Part shown: piece after piece, positions 55,496 to 64,000 of the stretch | How positions within the stretch are numbered: the stretch's first letter is position 1 | Layout of the letters: each line of letters opens with the position of its first letter | Source of the DNA: Streptomyces sp. LHD-70 | Lineage (GTDB): Bacteria; Actinomycetota; Actinomycetes; Streptomycetales; Streptomycetaceae | Reading direction: 5' to 3' | Length of the DNA: 64,000 nucleotides | Assembly (NCBI RefSeq): GCF_031157275.1 | Contig: NZ_JAVIFW010000001.1 | Location: forward strand, 372,001-436,000 | Translations under genes and position numbers: made by a program | The notes under the pieces: model-generated | The model's input: the letters and a program-made list of their open reading frames with translations, nothing else | The model's database searches: none | What the model was told of the DNA's origin: nothing

Positions 55496-58228
55496 CTATG
55501 CGTCGCCGCCCGCCGCGCCCGGGTCGGCCGCCGACACGTCGAGCAGCTGGTAGCGGTCCACCGCCTGCTTCAGGACCGAGCGGTCCACCTTGCCGTCCCT
55601 GGCGAGCTCGGTGAGCACCGCGAGGACGATCGACTGCGCGTCGATGTGGAAGTACCGGCGGGCCGCGCCCCGGGTGTCCGCGAAGCCGAAGCCGTCCGCG
55701 CCGAGCGAGGTGTACTGCCCCGGCACCCAGCGCGAGATCTGGTCCGGCACCGACCGCATCCAGTCCGAGACCGCCACGAACGGCCCCTCGGCGGACTGCA
55801 GCTTCTGCGTCACGTACGGCGTGCGCTGCTCCTCCTCCGGGTGCAGCAGGTTGTGCCGGTCCACCTCGACGGCCTCGCGCCGCAGCTCGTTCCAGGACGT
55901 CGCCGACCAGACATCGGCCTTGACGTTCCAGTCCTGCGCGAGGATCTGCTGCGCCTCGACCGCCCACGGCACCGCGACACCGGACGCCATGATCTGCGCC
56001 GGGATCGTGCCGGACTCGCCGCGCTGGTAGAGGTGGATGCCCTTGAGGATGCCGTCGACGTCCACGTCGTCCGGCTCTGCCGGGTGCTGGATCGGCTCGT
56101 TGTAGACCGTCAGGTAGTAGAAGACGTCCTCGGCCTCCGGGCCGTACATCCGGCGCAGGCCGTCCTTCACGATGTGCGCGATCTCGTACCCGAACGCCGG
56201 GTCGTACGCGACACAGCCCGGGTTGGTCGAGGCGAGCAACTGCGAGTGCCCGTCCGCGTGTTGGAGGCCCTCGCCGGTCAGCGTCGTACGTCCCGCGGTG
56301 GCGCCGAGGACGAAGCCGCGGGCCAGCTGGTCGGCCATCTGCCAGAACTGGTCGCCGGTCCGCTGGAAGCCGAACATCGAGTAGAAGACGTACACCGGGA
56401 TCAGCGGCTCGCCGTGCGTCGCGTACGCCGAGCCCGCGGCGATCAGCGAGGCCGTGCAGCCCGCCTCCGAGATGCCGTCGTGCAGCATCTGACCGGTCGG
56501 CGACTCCTTGTACGCGAGCAGGAGTTCACGGTCGACCGCCTCGTACTGCTGGCCGAGCGGGTTGTAGATCTTCGCGCTCGGGAAGAACGCGTCCATGCCG
56601 AACGTGCGGTACTCGTCCGGCGCGATCAGCACGAAGCGCTTGCCGATCTCCTTGTCCCGCATGAGGTCCTTCAGGATGCGGACGAACGCCATGGTGGTGG
56701 CGATCGACTGCTGACCCGAGCCCTTCTTCGCGGCCGCGTACGTCTTGTCCTCGGGCAGCTGCAGCGGCTTCGCGCGGACGACACGGGTCGGGACGTACCC
56801 GCCCAGGCCGTGCCGCCGGTCGTGCATGTACTGGATCTCCTCGGAGTCCCGGCCCGGGTGGTAGTAGGGCGGAACGCCGTCCTCCAGCTGCTTGTCCGTG
56901 ATCGGCAGGTGCAGCCGGTCCCGGAAGCCCTTGAGGTCGTCGACCGTCAGCTTCTTCATCTGGTGCGTGGCGTTGCGGCCCTCGAAGTTCGGGCCGAGCG
57001 TCCAGCCCTTGACCGTCTGCGCCAGGATCACCGTCGGCTGGCCCTTGTGCGCCTTGGCCGCCGAGAACGCCGCGAAGATCTTCTTGTGGTCGTGACCGCC
57101 ACGGCCCAGGTGCAGGACCTGGTCGTCGGTCATGTTCTCGACCATGGCGCGCAGCCGGTGGTCACCGCCGAAGAAGTGGTCGCGGATGTACGCACCGGTC
57201 TCGGTCGCGTACGTCTGGAACTGTCCGTCGGGCGTGGTGTTGAGCTTGTTGACCAGGATGCCGTCCCGGTCCTGCGCGAGCAGCGGGTCCCAACTCCGGT
57301 CCCACACCAGCTTGATGACGTTCCATCCGGCGCCCCGGAACTGCGACTCCAGCTCCTGGATGATCTTCCCGTTGCCGCGCACCGGACCGTCGAGCCGCTG
57401 CAGGTTGCAGTTGACGACGAAGGTCAGGTTGTCCAGGCCCTCACGCGCGGCGATCGACAGCTGCCCGAGCGACTCCGGCTCGTCCATCTCACCGTCGCCG
57501 AGGAACGCCCACACGTGCGACTTGGAGGTGTCGGCGATGTCACGCGCCTCCATGTACCGGTTCATCCGCGCCTGGAAGATCGCGCCGAGCGGGCCGAGGC
57601 CCATCGACACGGTCGGGAACTCCCAGAAGTCCGGCATCAGCCGCGGATGCGGGTACGAGGAAAGGCCGTTGGGCGCCTTGGACTTCTCCTGCCGGAAGCC
57701 GTCCAACTGCTGCTCGCTCAGCCGGTCCAGGAGGAACGCGCGGGCGTAGATGCCCGGCGATGCGTGGCCCTGGAAGAAGATCTGGTCGCCGCCGTCGCCC
57801 TCGTCCTTGCCGCGGAAGAAGTGGTTGAAGCCCACGTCGTACAGCGAGGCGGAGGACGCGAACGTGGCGATGTGGCCGCCGACGCCGATGCCGGGGCGCT
57901 GCGCGCGCGAGACCATGACCGCCGCGTTCCAGCGGGTCGCGTTCAGGACCTTGCGCTCGATCTCCTCGTTGCCGGGGAAGAACGGCTCGTCCTTGGTGGC
58001 GATGGTGTTGACGTAGTCCGTGCTGCGCATCTCGGGTACGGCGACGCGCTTCTCACGGGCCCGCTCGATGAGCCGGAGCATCAGGTAGCGGGCGCGCTCG
58101 CGGCCGCGCTCGTCGACCGCCGCGTCAAGGGAGGCGAGCCACTCCTGAGTCTCTTCGGGATCGAAGTCCGGGACCTGGCTGGGCAGGCCGCCAATGATGA
58201 TCGGGTTGCGATCGGATCCGGAAGCCAC
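55496..58228 (-). CDS. aceE: Pyruvate dehydrogenase E1 component, homodimeric type
   Basis: A 910-residue thiamine-diphosphate enzyme that decarboxylates pyruvate and passes the acetyl group to E2 lipoyl domains, making acetyl-CoA. The ThDP/Mg motif is [10 protein letters not shown] (244-253) with [12 protein letters not shown] (275-286). Other hallmarks are [17 protein letters not shown] and [13 protein letters not shown]. Length and layout are those of the E. coli-type single-chain E1. GTG 58228 (VASGSDRN) has AAGGA 7 nt upstream; a longer in-frame extension lacks homology. E2 and E3 are not in the window. Confidence 0.95.
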   Translation of the reverse strand: MASGSDRNPIIIGGLPSQVPDFDPEETQEWLASLDAAVDERGRERARYLMLRLIERAREKRVAVPEMRSTDYVNTIATKDEPFFPGNEEIERKVLNATRWNAAVMVSRAQRPGIGVGGHIATFASSASLYDVGFNHFFRGKDEGDGGDQIFFQGHASPGIYARAFLLDRLSEQQLDGFRQEKSKAPNGLSSYPHPRLMPDFWEFPTVSMGLGPLGAIFQARMNRYMEARDIADTSKSHVWAFLGDGEMDEPESLGQLSIAAREGLDNLTFVVNCNLQRLDGPVRGNGKIIQELESQFRGAGWNVIKLVWDRSWDPLLAQDRDGILVNKLNTTPDGQFQTYATETGAYIRDHFFGGDHRLRAMVENMTDDQVLHLGRGGHDHKKIFAAFSAAKAHKGQPTVILAQTVKGWTLGPNFEGRNATHQMKKLTVDDLKGFRDRLHLPITDKQLEDGVPPYYHPGRDSEEIQYMHDRRHGLGGYVPTRVVRAKPLQLPEDKTYAAAKKGSGQQSIATTMAFVRILKDLMRDKEIGKRFVLIAPDEYRTFGMDAFFPSAKIYNPLGQQYEAVDRELLLAYKESPTGQMLHDGISEAGCTASLIAAGSAYATHGEPLIPVYVFYSMFGFQRTGDQFWQMADQLARGFVLGATAGRTTLTGEGLQHADGHSQLLASTNPGCVAYDPAFGYEIAHIVKDGLRRMYGPEAEDVFYYLTVYNEPIQHPAEPDDVDVDGILKGIHLYQRGESGTIPAQIMASGVAVPWAVEAQQILAQDWNVKADVWSATSWNELRREAVEVDRHNLLHPEEEQRTPYVTQKLQSAEGPFVAVSDWMRSVPDQISRWVPGQYTSLGADGFGFADTRGAARRYFHIDAQSIVLAVLTELARDGKVDRSVLKQAVDRYQLLDVSAADPGAAGGDA

Positions 58229-58606
58229 GCTGTTCCTTCGCTGTCGGTCTTGCTCGATGTCGGGAGCTGTGGGGGCTGTGGGGCTGTCTTTGCACCGTCG
58301 ATTGTGGTCCCCATCGTCCACCTCGGTCGCGCAAACGTCATCTGTACCGTTAGGTAACCAGTGCGCGGTCACCAGGGCCGCGATTACCACAGGACTGGCA
58401 AAACAGGCCAGAATGGCTTGGGGTGAACAACGGATACCCGGCAAAGCGCTGACAGCGCTGCGACGGCGCCGCCAGGAACGTCACCGTTTCGGCGGTCTCG
58501 ACGGCCGGGTACTTGCGCGATCCGCCCCGCACGTGTGGACTACGGCCAGTGGCCCACGTATGCGTGCGGCCGAGAACAACTTCCAAACATGATCAGGAGG
58601 CAATCC
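58229..58606. other. 378-nt divergent intergenic region
   Basis: Contains the aceE and DUF3052 promoters. A short direct repeat GGCTGTGGGGGCTGTGGGGC (58262-58285 region) and an AT-richer segment around 58330-58400 are visible. No gene or confident promoter boxes were assigned. Confidence 0.5.
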
Positions 58607-59047
58607 GTGAGCGCGACCGCGGACCACGCGGAGACGAGCCTGGCCGAGAGGCTGGGCTTCCAGTCCGGGCAGGTGGTCCAGGAGATCGGCTACGACGATG
58701 ACGTCGACATGGAGCTCCGCGAGGCCATTGAACAGACCATCGGCGACGATGGCGAACTCGTCGACGAGGACTACGACGATGTGGCCGACGCCGTGGTGCT
58801 CTGGTTCCGCGACGACGACGGGGACCTGACGGATTCCCTGGTGGACGCCATCGCGTACATCGAGGAAGGCGGCCCGATCCTGCTGCTGACCCCGAAGACC
58901 GGACGCGACGGATATGTCGAGCCGAGCGAGATCAGCGACGCGGCCACCACCGCCGGCCTGACGGCGAGCAAGAGCGTCAGCGTGGGCAAGGACTGGTCGG
59001 GCAGCCGACTCGCCACCCCCAAGGCGGCGAAGTCCGGCAAGCGCTGA
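58607..59047 (+). CDS. DUF3052-family protein
   Basis: A 146-residue very acidic cytosolic protein: LAERLGFQSGQVVQEIGYDDDVD, ADAVVLWFRDDDGDL and the Lys-rich tail PKAAKSGKR. The pattern is that of DUF3052, a conserved actinobacterial family of unknown function, often near aceE. GTG 58607 is chosen for the AGGAGG 6 nt upstream, over an in-frame ATG at 58589. A hairpin follows its stop codon. Confidence 0.8.
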   Translation: MSATADHAETSLAERLGFQSGQVVQEIGYDDDVDMELREAIEQTIGDDGELVDEDYDDVADAVVLWFRDDDGDLTDSLVDAIAYIEEGGPILLLTPKTGRDGYVEPSEISDAATTAGLTASKSVSVGKDWSGSRLATPKAAKSGKR

Positions 59048-59065
59048 ACCTTTCACGCAGCCTTC

Positions 59066-59098
59066 GAACCCCCGTCGGCCATCGGTCGGCGGGGGTTC
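59066..59098 (+). terminator. Hairpin terminator after DUF3052
   Basis: GAACCCCCGTCG (59066-59077) pairs with CGGCGGGGGTTC (59087-59098), with one G-U pair in 12 bp. Confidence 0.7.
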
Positions 59099-59120
59099 AC
59101 GCATGCCCTGCCGCCCTCGC

Positions 59121-59126
59121 TAGGGT
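59121..59126 (+). promoter_or_regulatory. -10 box TAGGGT of the peroxiredoxin gene
   Basis: TAGGGT would start transcription about 32 nt before ATG 59166; TTCACG at 59096-59101 is a weak -35. A GGAGGG ribosome site lies at 59150-59155, so this gene is not leaderless. Confidence 0.4.
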
Positions 59127-59165
59127 GGCACCCACCTGAACAGCTCTACGGAGGGATCCGTCCTC

Positions 59166-59633
59166 ATGGCACTCGCTGGCCTCGCGACCGGCACCAAGGC
59201 CCCGGACTTCGAGCTCAAGAACCAGCACGGGGAGACCGTCCGGCTCTCGGACTTCCGCGGTGAGAAGAACGTCGTCCTGCTCTTCTACCCCTTCGCCTTC
59301 ACCGGCGTCTGCACCGGCGAGCTGTGCGCCCTGCGGGACGAGCTGCCGAAGTTCGTCAACGACGACGTGCAGCTGCTCGCCGTCTCCAACGACTCGCCCT
59401 TCACGCTCCGCGTCTTCGCCGAGCAGGAGGGCCTCGAGTACCCGCTGCTCTCCGACTTCTGGCCGCACGGCGAGGCCTCGCGTGCGTACGACGTCTTCGA
59501 CGAGGAGAAGGGCTGCGCCGTGCGCGGCACCTTCATCATCGACAAGGAGGGCGTGATCCGCTGGAGCGTCGTCAACGCGCTGCCCGACGCACGTGACCTG
59601 AACGAGTACGTCACGGCCCTCGGCAGCCTCTGA
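59166..59633 (+). CDS. ahpE: AhpE-type peroxiredoxin
   Basis: A 155-residue thioredoxin-fold peroxidase. The peroxidatic Cys49 lies in [15 protein letters not shown], with Cys54 nearby. The family FP block [19 protein letters not shown] and the C-terminal [22 protein letters not shown] fit the AhpE one-cysteine group. It should reduce hydrogen peroxide, peroxynitrite or lipid peroxides. GGAGGG precedes ATG by 10 nt. It sits between DUF3052 and the TerD cluster, a stress-linked region. Confidence 0.88.
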   Translation: MALAGLATGTKAPDFELKNQHGETVRLSDFRGEKNVVLLFYPFAFTGVCTGELCALRDELPKFVNDDVQLLAVSNDSPFTLRVFAEQEGLEYPLLSDFWPHGEASRAYDVFDEEKGCAVRGTFIIDKEGVIRWSVVNALPDARDLNEYVTALGSL

Positions 59634-59764
59634 ACAACTCGACGACCTCGTGATCCCGGGACGAATAGCCTGTTGATGCGGGAACCGGTCACTAGGATCC
59701 AGTCGTTGATCCGATGCCAACGCACTACGGGGGCGCTGCCCCTGGACACCATTTGGGAGGACTC

Positions 59765-60340
59765 ATGGGAGTCAGCCTCAGCAAGGGCGGCAACGTCTCG
59801 CTGTCCAAGGAGGCCCCCGGCCTGACCGACATCACGGTCGGCCTCGGCTGGGACATCCGTACCACCACCGGTACGGACTTCGACCTCGACGCCAGCGCCA
59901 TCCTGACGCAGGAGGACGGCAAGGTCTCCAGCGACGCCAACTTCGTCTTCTTCAACAACCTCAAGAGCCCCGACGGCTCGGTCGAGCACACCGGTGACAA
60001 CACCACCGGTGAGGGCGAGGGCGACGACGAGCAGATCAAGGTCAACCTCACGGGCGTCCCCGCCGAGGTCACCAAGATCGTGTTCCCGGTCTCGATCTAC
60101 GACGCCGAGAACCGCCAGCAGTCCTTCGGCCAGGTCCGCAACGCGTTCATCCGCGTCGTGAACCAGGCCGGCGGAGCCGAGATCGCGCGGTACGACCTCT
60201 CCGAGGACGCCTCGACGGAGACCGCGATGGTCTTCGGCGAGCTGTACCGCCACGGCGCGGAGTGGAAGTTCCGCGCCATCGGCCAGGGTTACGCCTCGGG
60301 CCTGCGCGGCATCGCGCAGGACTTCGGCGTCAACGTCTGA
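59765..60340 (+). CDS. terD: TerD-family protein (copy 1)
   Basis: A 191-residue calcium-binding stress protein. [20 protein letters not shown], the metal-site stretches [10 protein letters not shown] and [22 protein letters not shown], and the C-terminal [26 protein letters not shown] are diagnostic. Ter proteins confer tellurite or oxidative-stress resistance and affect development in Streptomyces. GGAGG lies 5 nt before ATG 59765. A 15-bp-stem hairpin separates it from a second, similar copy. Confidence 0.92.
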   Translation: MGVSLSKGGNVSLSKEAPGLTDITVGLGWDIRTTTGTDFDLDASAILTQEDGKVSSDANFVFFNNLKSPDGSVEHTGDNTTGEGEGDDEQIKVNLTGVPAEVTKIVFPVSIYDAENRQQSFGQVRNAFIRVVNQAGGAEIARYDLSEDASTETAMVFGELYRHGAEWKFRAIGQGYASGLRGIAQDFGVNV

Positions 60341-60363
60341 GCCACGCACCGCCACGCATGACC

Positions 60364-60398
60364 CGTCCGGCGCCGCACTCTCCGTGCGGCGCCGGACG
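60364..60398 (+). terminator. Hairpin between the two terD copies
   Basis: Perfect 15-bp stem (60364-60378 with 60384-60398), loop TCTCC. Confidence 0.8.
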
Positions 60399-60439
60399 CG
60401 CTGGACAACCGCACCACCACCTCGGGGAGGACCACGAAC

Positions 60440-61015
60440 ATGGGCGTCACGCTCGCCAAGGGGGGCAATGTCTCCCTCTCCAAAGCCGCACCGAACCTGA
60501 CGCAGGTCCTTGTCGGACTCGGCTGGGACGCACGTTCCACCACCGGCGCCCCCTTCGACCTGGACGCCAGCGCGCTGCTCTGCAAGTCCGGGCGGGTGCT
60601 TGGCGACGAATGGTTCATCTTCTACAACCAGCTCACGAGCCCCGACGGCTCCGTCGAGCACACCGGCGACAACCTCACCGGTGAGGGTGACGGCGACGAC
60701 GAGTCCCTGCTCGTGGACCTCTCCAAGGTCCCCACCGAGGTGGACAAGATCGTCTTTCCCGTCTCCATCCACGACGCGGACAACAGAGGCCAGACCTTCG
60801 GACAGGTCAGCAACGCGTTCATCCGCGTCGTGAACCAGGCCGACGGTCAGGAGCTCGCGCGGTACGACCTCTCCGAGGACGCGTCCACGGAGACGGCGAT
60901 GATCTTCGGCGAGGTGTACCGGTACGGCGAGGAATGGAAGTTCCGCGCCGTAGGCCAGGGGTACGCGTCAGGGCTGCGGGGCATCGCTCTAGACTTCGGG
61001 GTCAACGTTTCGTAA
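60440..61015 (+). CDS. terD: TerD-family protein (copy 2)
   Basis: A 191-residue paralogue of the preceding protein, with the same length and all acidic calcium-site motifs ([31 protein letters not shown]) and an almost identical C-terminal 60 residues. Differences concentrate in the first 80 residues ([18 protein letters not shown] replaces the copy-1 segment). It arose by tandem duplication. ATG 60440 follows GGGGAGG. The stop is 76 nt before the DUF475 gene, with no clear terminator. Confidence 0.9.
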   Translation: MGVTLAKGGNVSLSKAAPNLTQVLVGLGWDARSTTGAPFDLDASALLCKSGRVLGDEWFIFYNQLTSPDGSVEHTGDNLTGEGDGDDESLLVDLSKVPTEVDKIVFPVSIHDADNRGQTFGQVSNAFIRVVNQADGQELARYDLSEDASTETAMIFGEVYRYGEEWKFRAVGQGYASGLRGIALDFGVNVS

Positions 61016-61091
61016 AGCCGCGCACGGCTCGGGGGAGTCCCCTTCTCGTCGCGGGCGCGGGGACGCCCCGTAAACAACGATTGGGTAGCCA

Positions 61092-62243
61092 GTGGTATTG
61101 AGAACCTTCGGCTGGTCGTTCGCGGTCACCGCGGCCGGCCTGGTCGCAGCGGTGTTCATCGGGGGGTGGCAGGCGTTCGGGATCGTGGCGATCCTGTCGA
61201 TCCTCGAGATCTCGCTGTCCTTCGACAACGCGGTGGTCAACGCCGGGATCCTGAAGAAGATGAATGCCTTCTGGCAGAAAATCTTCCTCACGGTCGGCAT
61301 TCTGATCGCCGTCTTCGGCATGCGCCTTGTCTTCCCCGTCGTCATCGTCGCCATCAGCGCCAAGATCGGGCCCATCGAGGCCGTCGACCTGGCGATGACG
61401 GACAAGGACATGTACCAGCAGCTGGTGACCGACGCTCACCCGTCGATCGCCGCGTTCGGTGGCATGTTCCTGCTGATGATCTTCCTCGACTTCATCTTCG
61501 AGGACCGCGACATCAAGTGGCTCGGCTGGCTGGAGCGTCCGCTCGCCAAGCTGGGCAAGGTCGACATGCTGTCGGTCTGCATCGCGCTCATCATCCTGAT
61601 GGTCACCGCGATGACCTTCGCGACCCAGGCCCACCAGCACGGCGGCGCCCACGTCGACAAGTCGCAGACGGTGCTGCTCTCCGGCGTCGCCGGTCTGATC
61701 ACGTACCTCGTGGTCGGCGGTCTCTCCGGCTTCTTCGAGAACAAGCTGGAGGAAGAGGAGGAGCGCGAGCACGAGGAGGAGGAGCGCGCCGCACGCGAGG
61801 GCAAGCCCAAGTCGGCCGTCGTCCTCGCCGGCAAGGCCGCGTTCTTCATGTTCCTCTACCTCGAGGTCCTGGACGCGTCCTTCTCCTTCGACGGTGTGAT
61901 CGGCGCCTTCGCCGTCACCAACGACATCGTCCTGATGGCCCTCGGCCTCGGCATCGGCGCCATGTACGTCCGTTCGCTGACGGTCTACCTGGTCCGCGAG
62001 GGCACCCTCGACGACTACGTCTACCTGGAGCACGGCGCGCACTACGCGATCGGTGCCCTCGCCCTGATCCTGCTCGTCACCATCCAGCACGAGATCCCCG
62101 AGGTCATCACCGGCTCCATCGGCGTGATCCTGATCGCCTGGTCGTTCTGGTCCTCGGTGCGGCGCAACAAGCGCCTGGCCGCGGCCGGAGGCGGCGGTGG
62201 ACCGAGTTCGGACGAGAAGACCGAGGTCTCCTCCGGGGTGTGA
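61092..62243 (+). CDS. DUF475 / TerC-like membrane protein
   Basis: A 383-residue integral membrane protein related to TerC. Acidic intramembrane motifs ILEISLSFDNAVVNAGIL and YLEVLDASFSFDGVIGAF are two inverted copies of the E...FDN/FDG metal-ion motif. About nine helices are present, with a charged cytoplasmic loop (LEEEEEREHEEEERAAREGK). It probably exports metal ions or forms a membrane platform with TerD proteins. The start is GTG 61092 (VVLRTF), without a good ribosome site. Confidence 0.85.
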   Translation: MVLRTFGWSFAVTAAGLVAAVFIGGWQAFGIVAILSILEISLSFDNAVVNAGILKKMNAFWQKIFLTVGILIAVFGMRLVFPVVIVAISAKIGPIEAVDLAMTDKDMYQQLVTDAHPSIAAFGGMFLLMIFLDFIFEDRDIKWLGWLERPLAKLGKVDMLSVCIALIILMVTAMTFATQAHQHGGAHVDKSQTVLLSGVAGLITYLVVGGLSGFFENKLEEEEEREHEEEERAAREGKPKSAVVLAGKAAFFMFLYLEVLDASFSFDGVIGAFAVTNDIVLMALGLGIGAMYVRSLTVYLVREGTLDDYVYLEHGAHYAIGALALILLVTIQHEIPEVITGSIGVILIAWSFWSSVRRNKRLAAAGGGGGPSSDEKTEVSSGV

Positions 62244-62271
62244 TCCGCGGGTAGTTGAGGGAACGCTCTGA

Positions 62272-62313
62272 AGCGGGGCGGTCACGAGGGCATGACCCTC
62301 TGACCGCCCCGCT
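62272..62313 (+). terminator. Long two-part hairpin after DUF475
   Basis: AGCGGGGCGGTCA (62272-62284) pairs with TGACCGCCCCGCT (62301-62313). Inside it GAGGG/CCCTC extends the stem with one bulged C. Confidence 0.8.
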
Positions 62314-62349
62314 GTCACGTATGCAGGCATTTGAGAAGTTGGGGGCGGG

Positions 62350-63093
62350 ATGTCCTTCTGGGAAGGGCTGTGGCGGGGTCGCGCATCGCAGTTCGAGTCG
62401 GGGAACGCGGCGACCAACTCCATCGAGCTCACCAAGCGCCGTCCGTCGGTGTCCCTGACCAAGCAGGGCGCGGCCACCGGCAATCTGCGCGTCAACCTGT
62501 CCTGGCGGATGCGTACTTCGGACATCGAGGGACAGTCGAAGCGGAGGGGCGGGCTGTTGCGGCAGCCGTGGAAGATGTTCCAGCCCGATGTGGTGCAGGC
62601 CCACACCCAGGGTGTGGTCAATGTGGACCTGGACCTGGGCTGCCTGTACGAGATGACCGACGGCGCCAAGGGCGTAGTACAGCCCCTCGGCAGCTTCTTC
62701 GGCGATCTGAACGCCCCGCCGTATGTGAAGCTCAGCGGGGACGACCGCTTCGGCTCGGCCTCCGGCGAGACGCTGTATGTGAATCTGGACCACCGCGAAG
62801 AGATCAAGCGGCTGCTGTTCTTCGTCTACATCTACGACCAGACCCCGGCCTTCGACCGTACGCACGCGAAGGTCACGCTCTATCCGAGCAACGGCCCGCG
62901 GATCGAGATCGAGATCGACGAGCGCGCCCCGCAGGCGCGTTCCTGCGCGGTGATCTCCGTCGAGAACGTCAAGGGCGAGCTGGTCGTGCGCCGCGAGGTG
63001 AAGTTCGTGTACGGCTTCCAGGCCGAGCTGGACCGGCTGTACGGCTGGGGCCTGCAGTGGGGCCGGGGCTACAAGGCGAAGGCGGACAAGTAG
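62350..63093 (+). CDS. TerA-like tellurium resistance protein
   Basis: A 247-residue member of the TerD superfamily of the TerA or divergent type. It has IELTKRRPSVSLTKQG at the start, LSWRMRTS, VVNVDLDLGCLYEMTDGAKG and LFFVYIYDQTPAFDRTHAKVTLYP (split motif: FVYIYDQTP). Calcium-site acidic residues are fewer than in the TerD copies. G-rich sequence before ATG 62350 serves as the ribosome site. It lies 36 nt after the DUF475 hairpin and converges on another TerD gene. Confidence 0.78.
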   Translation: MSFWEGLWRGRASQFESGNAATNSIELTKRRPSVSLTKQGAATGNLRVNLSWRMRTSDIEGQSKRRGGLLRQPWKMFQPDVVQAHTQGVVNVDLDLGCLYEMTDGAKGVVQPLGSFFGDLNAPPYVKLSGDDRFGSASGETLYVNLDHREEIKRLLFFVYIYDQTPAFDRTHAKVTLYPSNGPRIEIEIDERAPQARSCAVISVENVKGELVVRREVKFVYGFQAELDRLYGWGLQWGRGYKAKADK

Positions 63094-63108
63094 TGCGGGT
63101 CGCGGCCA

Positions 63109-63167
63109 TCCGTATCGCGCCCGTCCGTTCCGGGACCGTCCGTGTCGCGCCCGTCCGTTTCGGGACC
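63109..63167. repeat. 29-bp direct repeat between convergent Ter genes
   Basis: Units at 63109-63137 and 63139-63167 share CGCGCCCGTCCGTT and differ at two positions. They fill the gap between the TerA-like and TerD stop codons. Confidence 0.65.
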
Positions 63168-63177
63168 CGCTCGCCGG

Positions 63178-64000
63178 TCAGCGGGCCAGGAACTGCGGTC
63201 CCTGCGGCGGCAGTTTGAAGTGCGGGTCGGGGCCCGGGACGGCTGCGGCGGCGGGCTGCGGGTAGCCGTAACCGCCCTGCGGTGCCGAGACGGGCTGCGG
63301 GTAGCCGTACCCGGGCGGGGCCGCGGGCGGGGGCTGGCTGGGCGGCTGCGGGTAGCCGTAGCCGGGGGCCGCCGTCGGCGCGGGCGGGGCGACGGTCGGC
63401 GGGAGCGCGGTGTGCTGCGTCGCGGCCTCGGAGTCCGGCTCGGGCTGCCGCGGCTCGGGATGCTGGGCCTCGGCCCCGGACTGAGCCTCGGACTCGTCGA
63501 CGGAGATCCCGAAGTCCGTGGCCAGGCCGACGAGGCCGTTCGAGTAGCCCTCGCCGAGCGCGCGGAACTTCCAGGTGTCGCCGCGGCGGTACAACTCGCC
63601 GCAGATCAGAGCGGTTTCGGCGCCCGTCTCGGGCTTCACGTCGAAGTACGCGTACGGGTCGCCCTCCGCTCCGGCCGCCGCGTCGTACAGCGAGATGCGC
63701 AGTCCGCGTACGTGCTCGAAGGGGACGCCGTCCGCCGATGCCACCACCAGGATGCGGTCGACTTCGGCGTCCATTCCGGCGAGGTCGGCCTGGACGGAAT
63801 CGCTCAGTCCGTCGGCGACGCGCTTCTTGCCGAGCCGCCGGACCGTGCCGGAGGGGTGCCGGGGCTGGTTGTAGAAGACGAAGTCCTCGTCGGAGCGGAC
63901 CCGGCCCTCGGGGGAGAGCAGCAGTGCCGAGACGTCGATGTCCGGGGCTCCCGACCCTGCGGGCCCCGGGGTCCAGCGCAGCACGGCGTGTACGGCCATG
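63178..64000 (-). CDS. TerD-family protein with GYGYPQP-repeat tail, N-terminus cut by window edge
   Basis: At least 273 residues. The TerD domain ([58 protein letters not shown]) is followed by a 100-residue Pro-rich tail with three GYGYPQP repeats, suggesting binding to other proteins or a membrane-associated scaffold. An in-frame ATG is at 63999, but the usual TerD opening strand (about 14-18 residues) is missing, so the true start is probably just beyond the window. It is convergent with the TerA-like gene. Confidence 0.8.
   Translation of the reverse strand, partial: MAVHAVLRWTPGPAGSGAPDIDVSALLLSPEGRVRSDEDFVFYNQPRHPSGTVRRLGKKRVADGLSDSVQADLAGMDAEVDRILVVASADGVPFEHVRGLRISLYDAAAGAEGDPYAYFDVKPETGAETALICGELYRRGDTWKFRALGEGYSNGLVGLATDFGISVDESEAQSGAEAQHPEPRQPEPDSEAATQHTALPPTVAPPAPTAAPGYGYPQPPSQPPPAAPPGYGYPQPVSAPQGGYGYPQPAAAAVPGPDPHFKLPPQGPQFLAR

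Noticed and set aside
58229-58444. N-terminal extension of aceE
   Set aside because: The in-frame extension has no homology to E1 proteins, and a ribosome site directly precedes GTG 58228.

Overview
The window is chromosomal DNA from a Streptomyces species or a close relative. The evidence is very high GC with strong third-position bias, frequent GTG starts and 4-nt start/stop overlaps, and genes typical of the genus: the fasR-fabD-fabH-acpP-fabF block, DUF3145, an SCO2400-type zinc-ribbon protein, DUF3052, a homodimeric-type aceE and a TerD cluster. Gene order resembles one arm of the S. coelicolor core (inferred from memory of that genome). Both ends cut a gene: a malonyl-CoA synthetase on the left and a TerD protein on the right. 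No rRNA, tRNA, CRISPR, insertion sequence or origin was recognised.

Layout. (1) 1-2160: MatB-type acyl-CoA ligase and a conserved hypothetical. (2) 2233-8592: an accessory block, somewhat less GC-rich in places. It holds an XRE/DUF5919-like regulator divergent from a HAD protein, an XRE-TPR regulator with a 19-bp palindrome shared (as a half-site) between its own upstream region and the next operon, three small proteins, a DUF397-like protein, a 160-residue protein with a C-terminal cysteine cluster, a JmjC/cupin-type oxygenase and a nucleotidyltransferase. (3) 8647-20515: a leftward run for a surface glycan or glycolipid: DUF3068 protein, GT4 glycosyltransferase, methyltransferase, giant AftD-like arabinofuranosyltransferase, PapA-like condensation enzyme, second methyltransferase, DMT carrier, Trm112-like protein and FkbM methyltransferase, mostly translationally coupled. 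(4) 20.6-25.3 kb: PucR regulator with a 50-residue membrane peptide, SCO2400-like protein, MarR regulator with a divergent oxidoreductase, and Ohr. (5) 25.3-35.0 kb: secreted M14 peptidase, EI24 membrane protein, a Pcp-like secreted protein with Ser in place of the catalytic Cys, TetR with divergent GH3 glycosidase, GDSL lipoprotein, DUF3145.

(6) 35.1-40.0 kb: the fatty acid synthase operon fabD-fabH-acpP-fabF behind its regulator fasR. With MatB (malonyl-CoA supply) and the pyruvate dehydrogenase E1 (acetyl-CoA) the window holds several precursor-supply steps of lipid synthesis. (7) 40.1-54.6 kb: pirin, serine hydrolase, GNAT, MerR with aldo/keto reductase, acyltransferase, two DUF1023 hydrolases around a two-component system, DUF4429 protein, TetR with a divergent DHA2-type exporter, and an I36 inhibitor. 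(8) 54.6-64.0 kb: potassium channel, aceE, DUF3052, AhpE peroxiredoxin, and a tellurium-resistance-type cluster (TerD, TerD, DUF475, TerA-like, TerD).

Regulatory reading. Several genes appear leaderless, with a TAnnnT -10 box 6-8 nt before the start codon. Most convergent gene pairs end in a perfect-stem hairpin or in a short tandem repeat. The most unusual candidate system is the 3.0-7.8 kb regulator/DUF397/oxygenase cassette. The second is the arabinosyltransferase/acyltransferase locus in a genus whose cell wall is not built on arabinogalactan.
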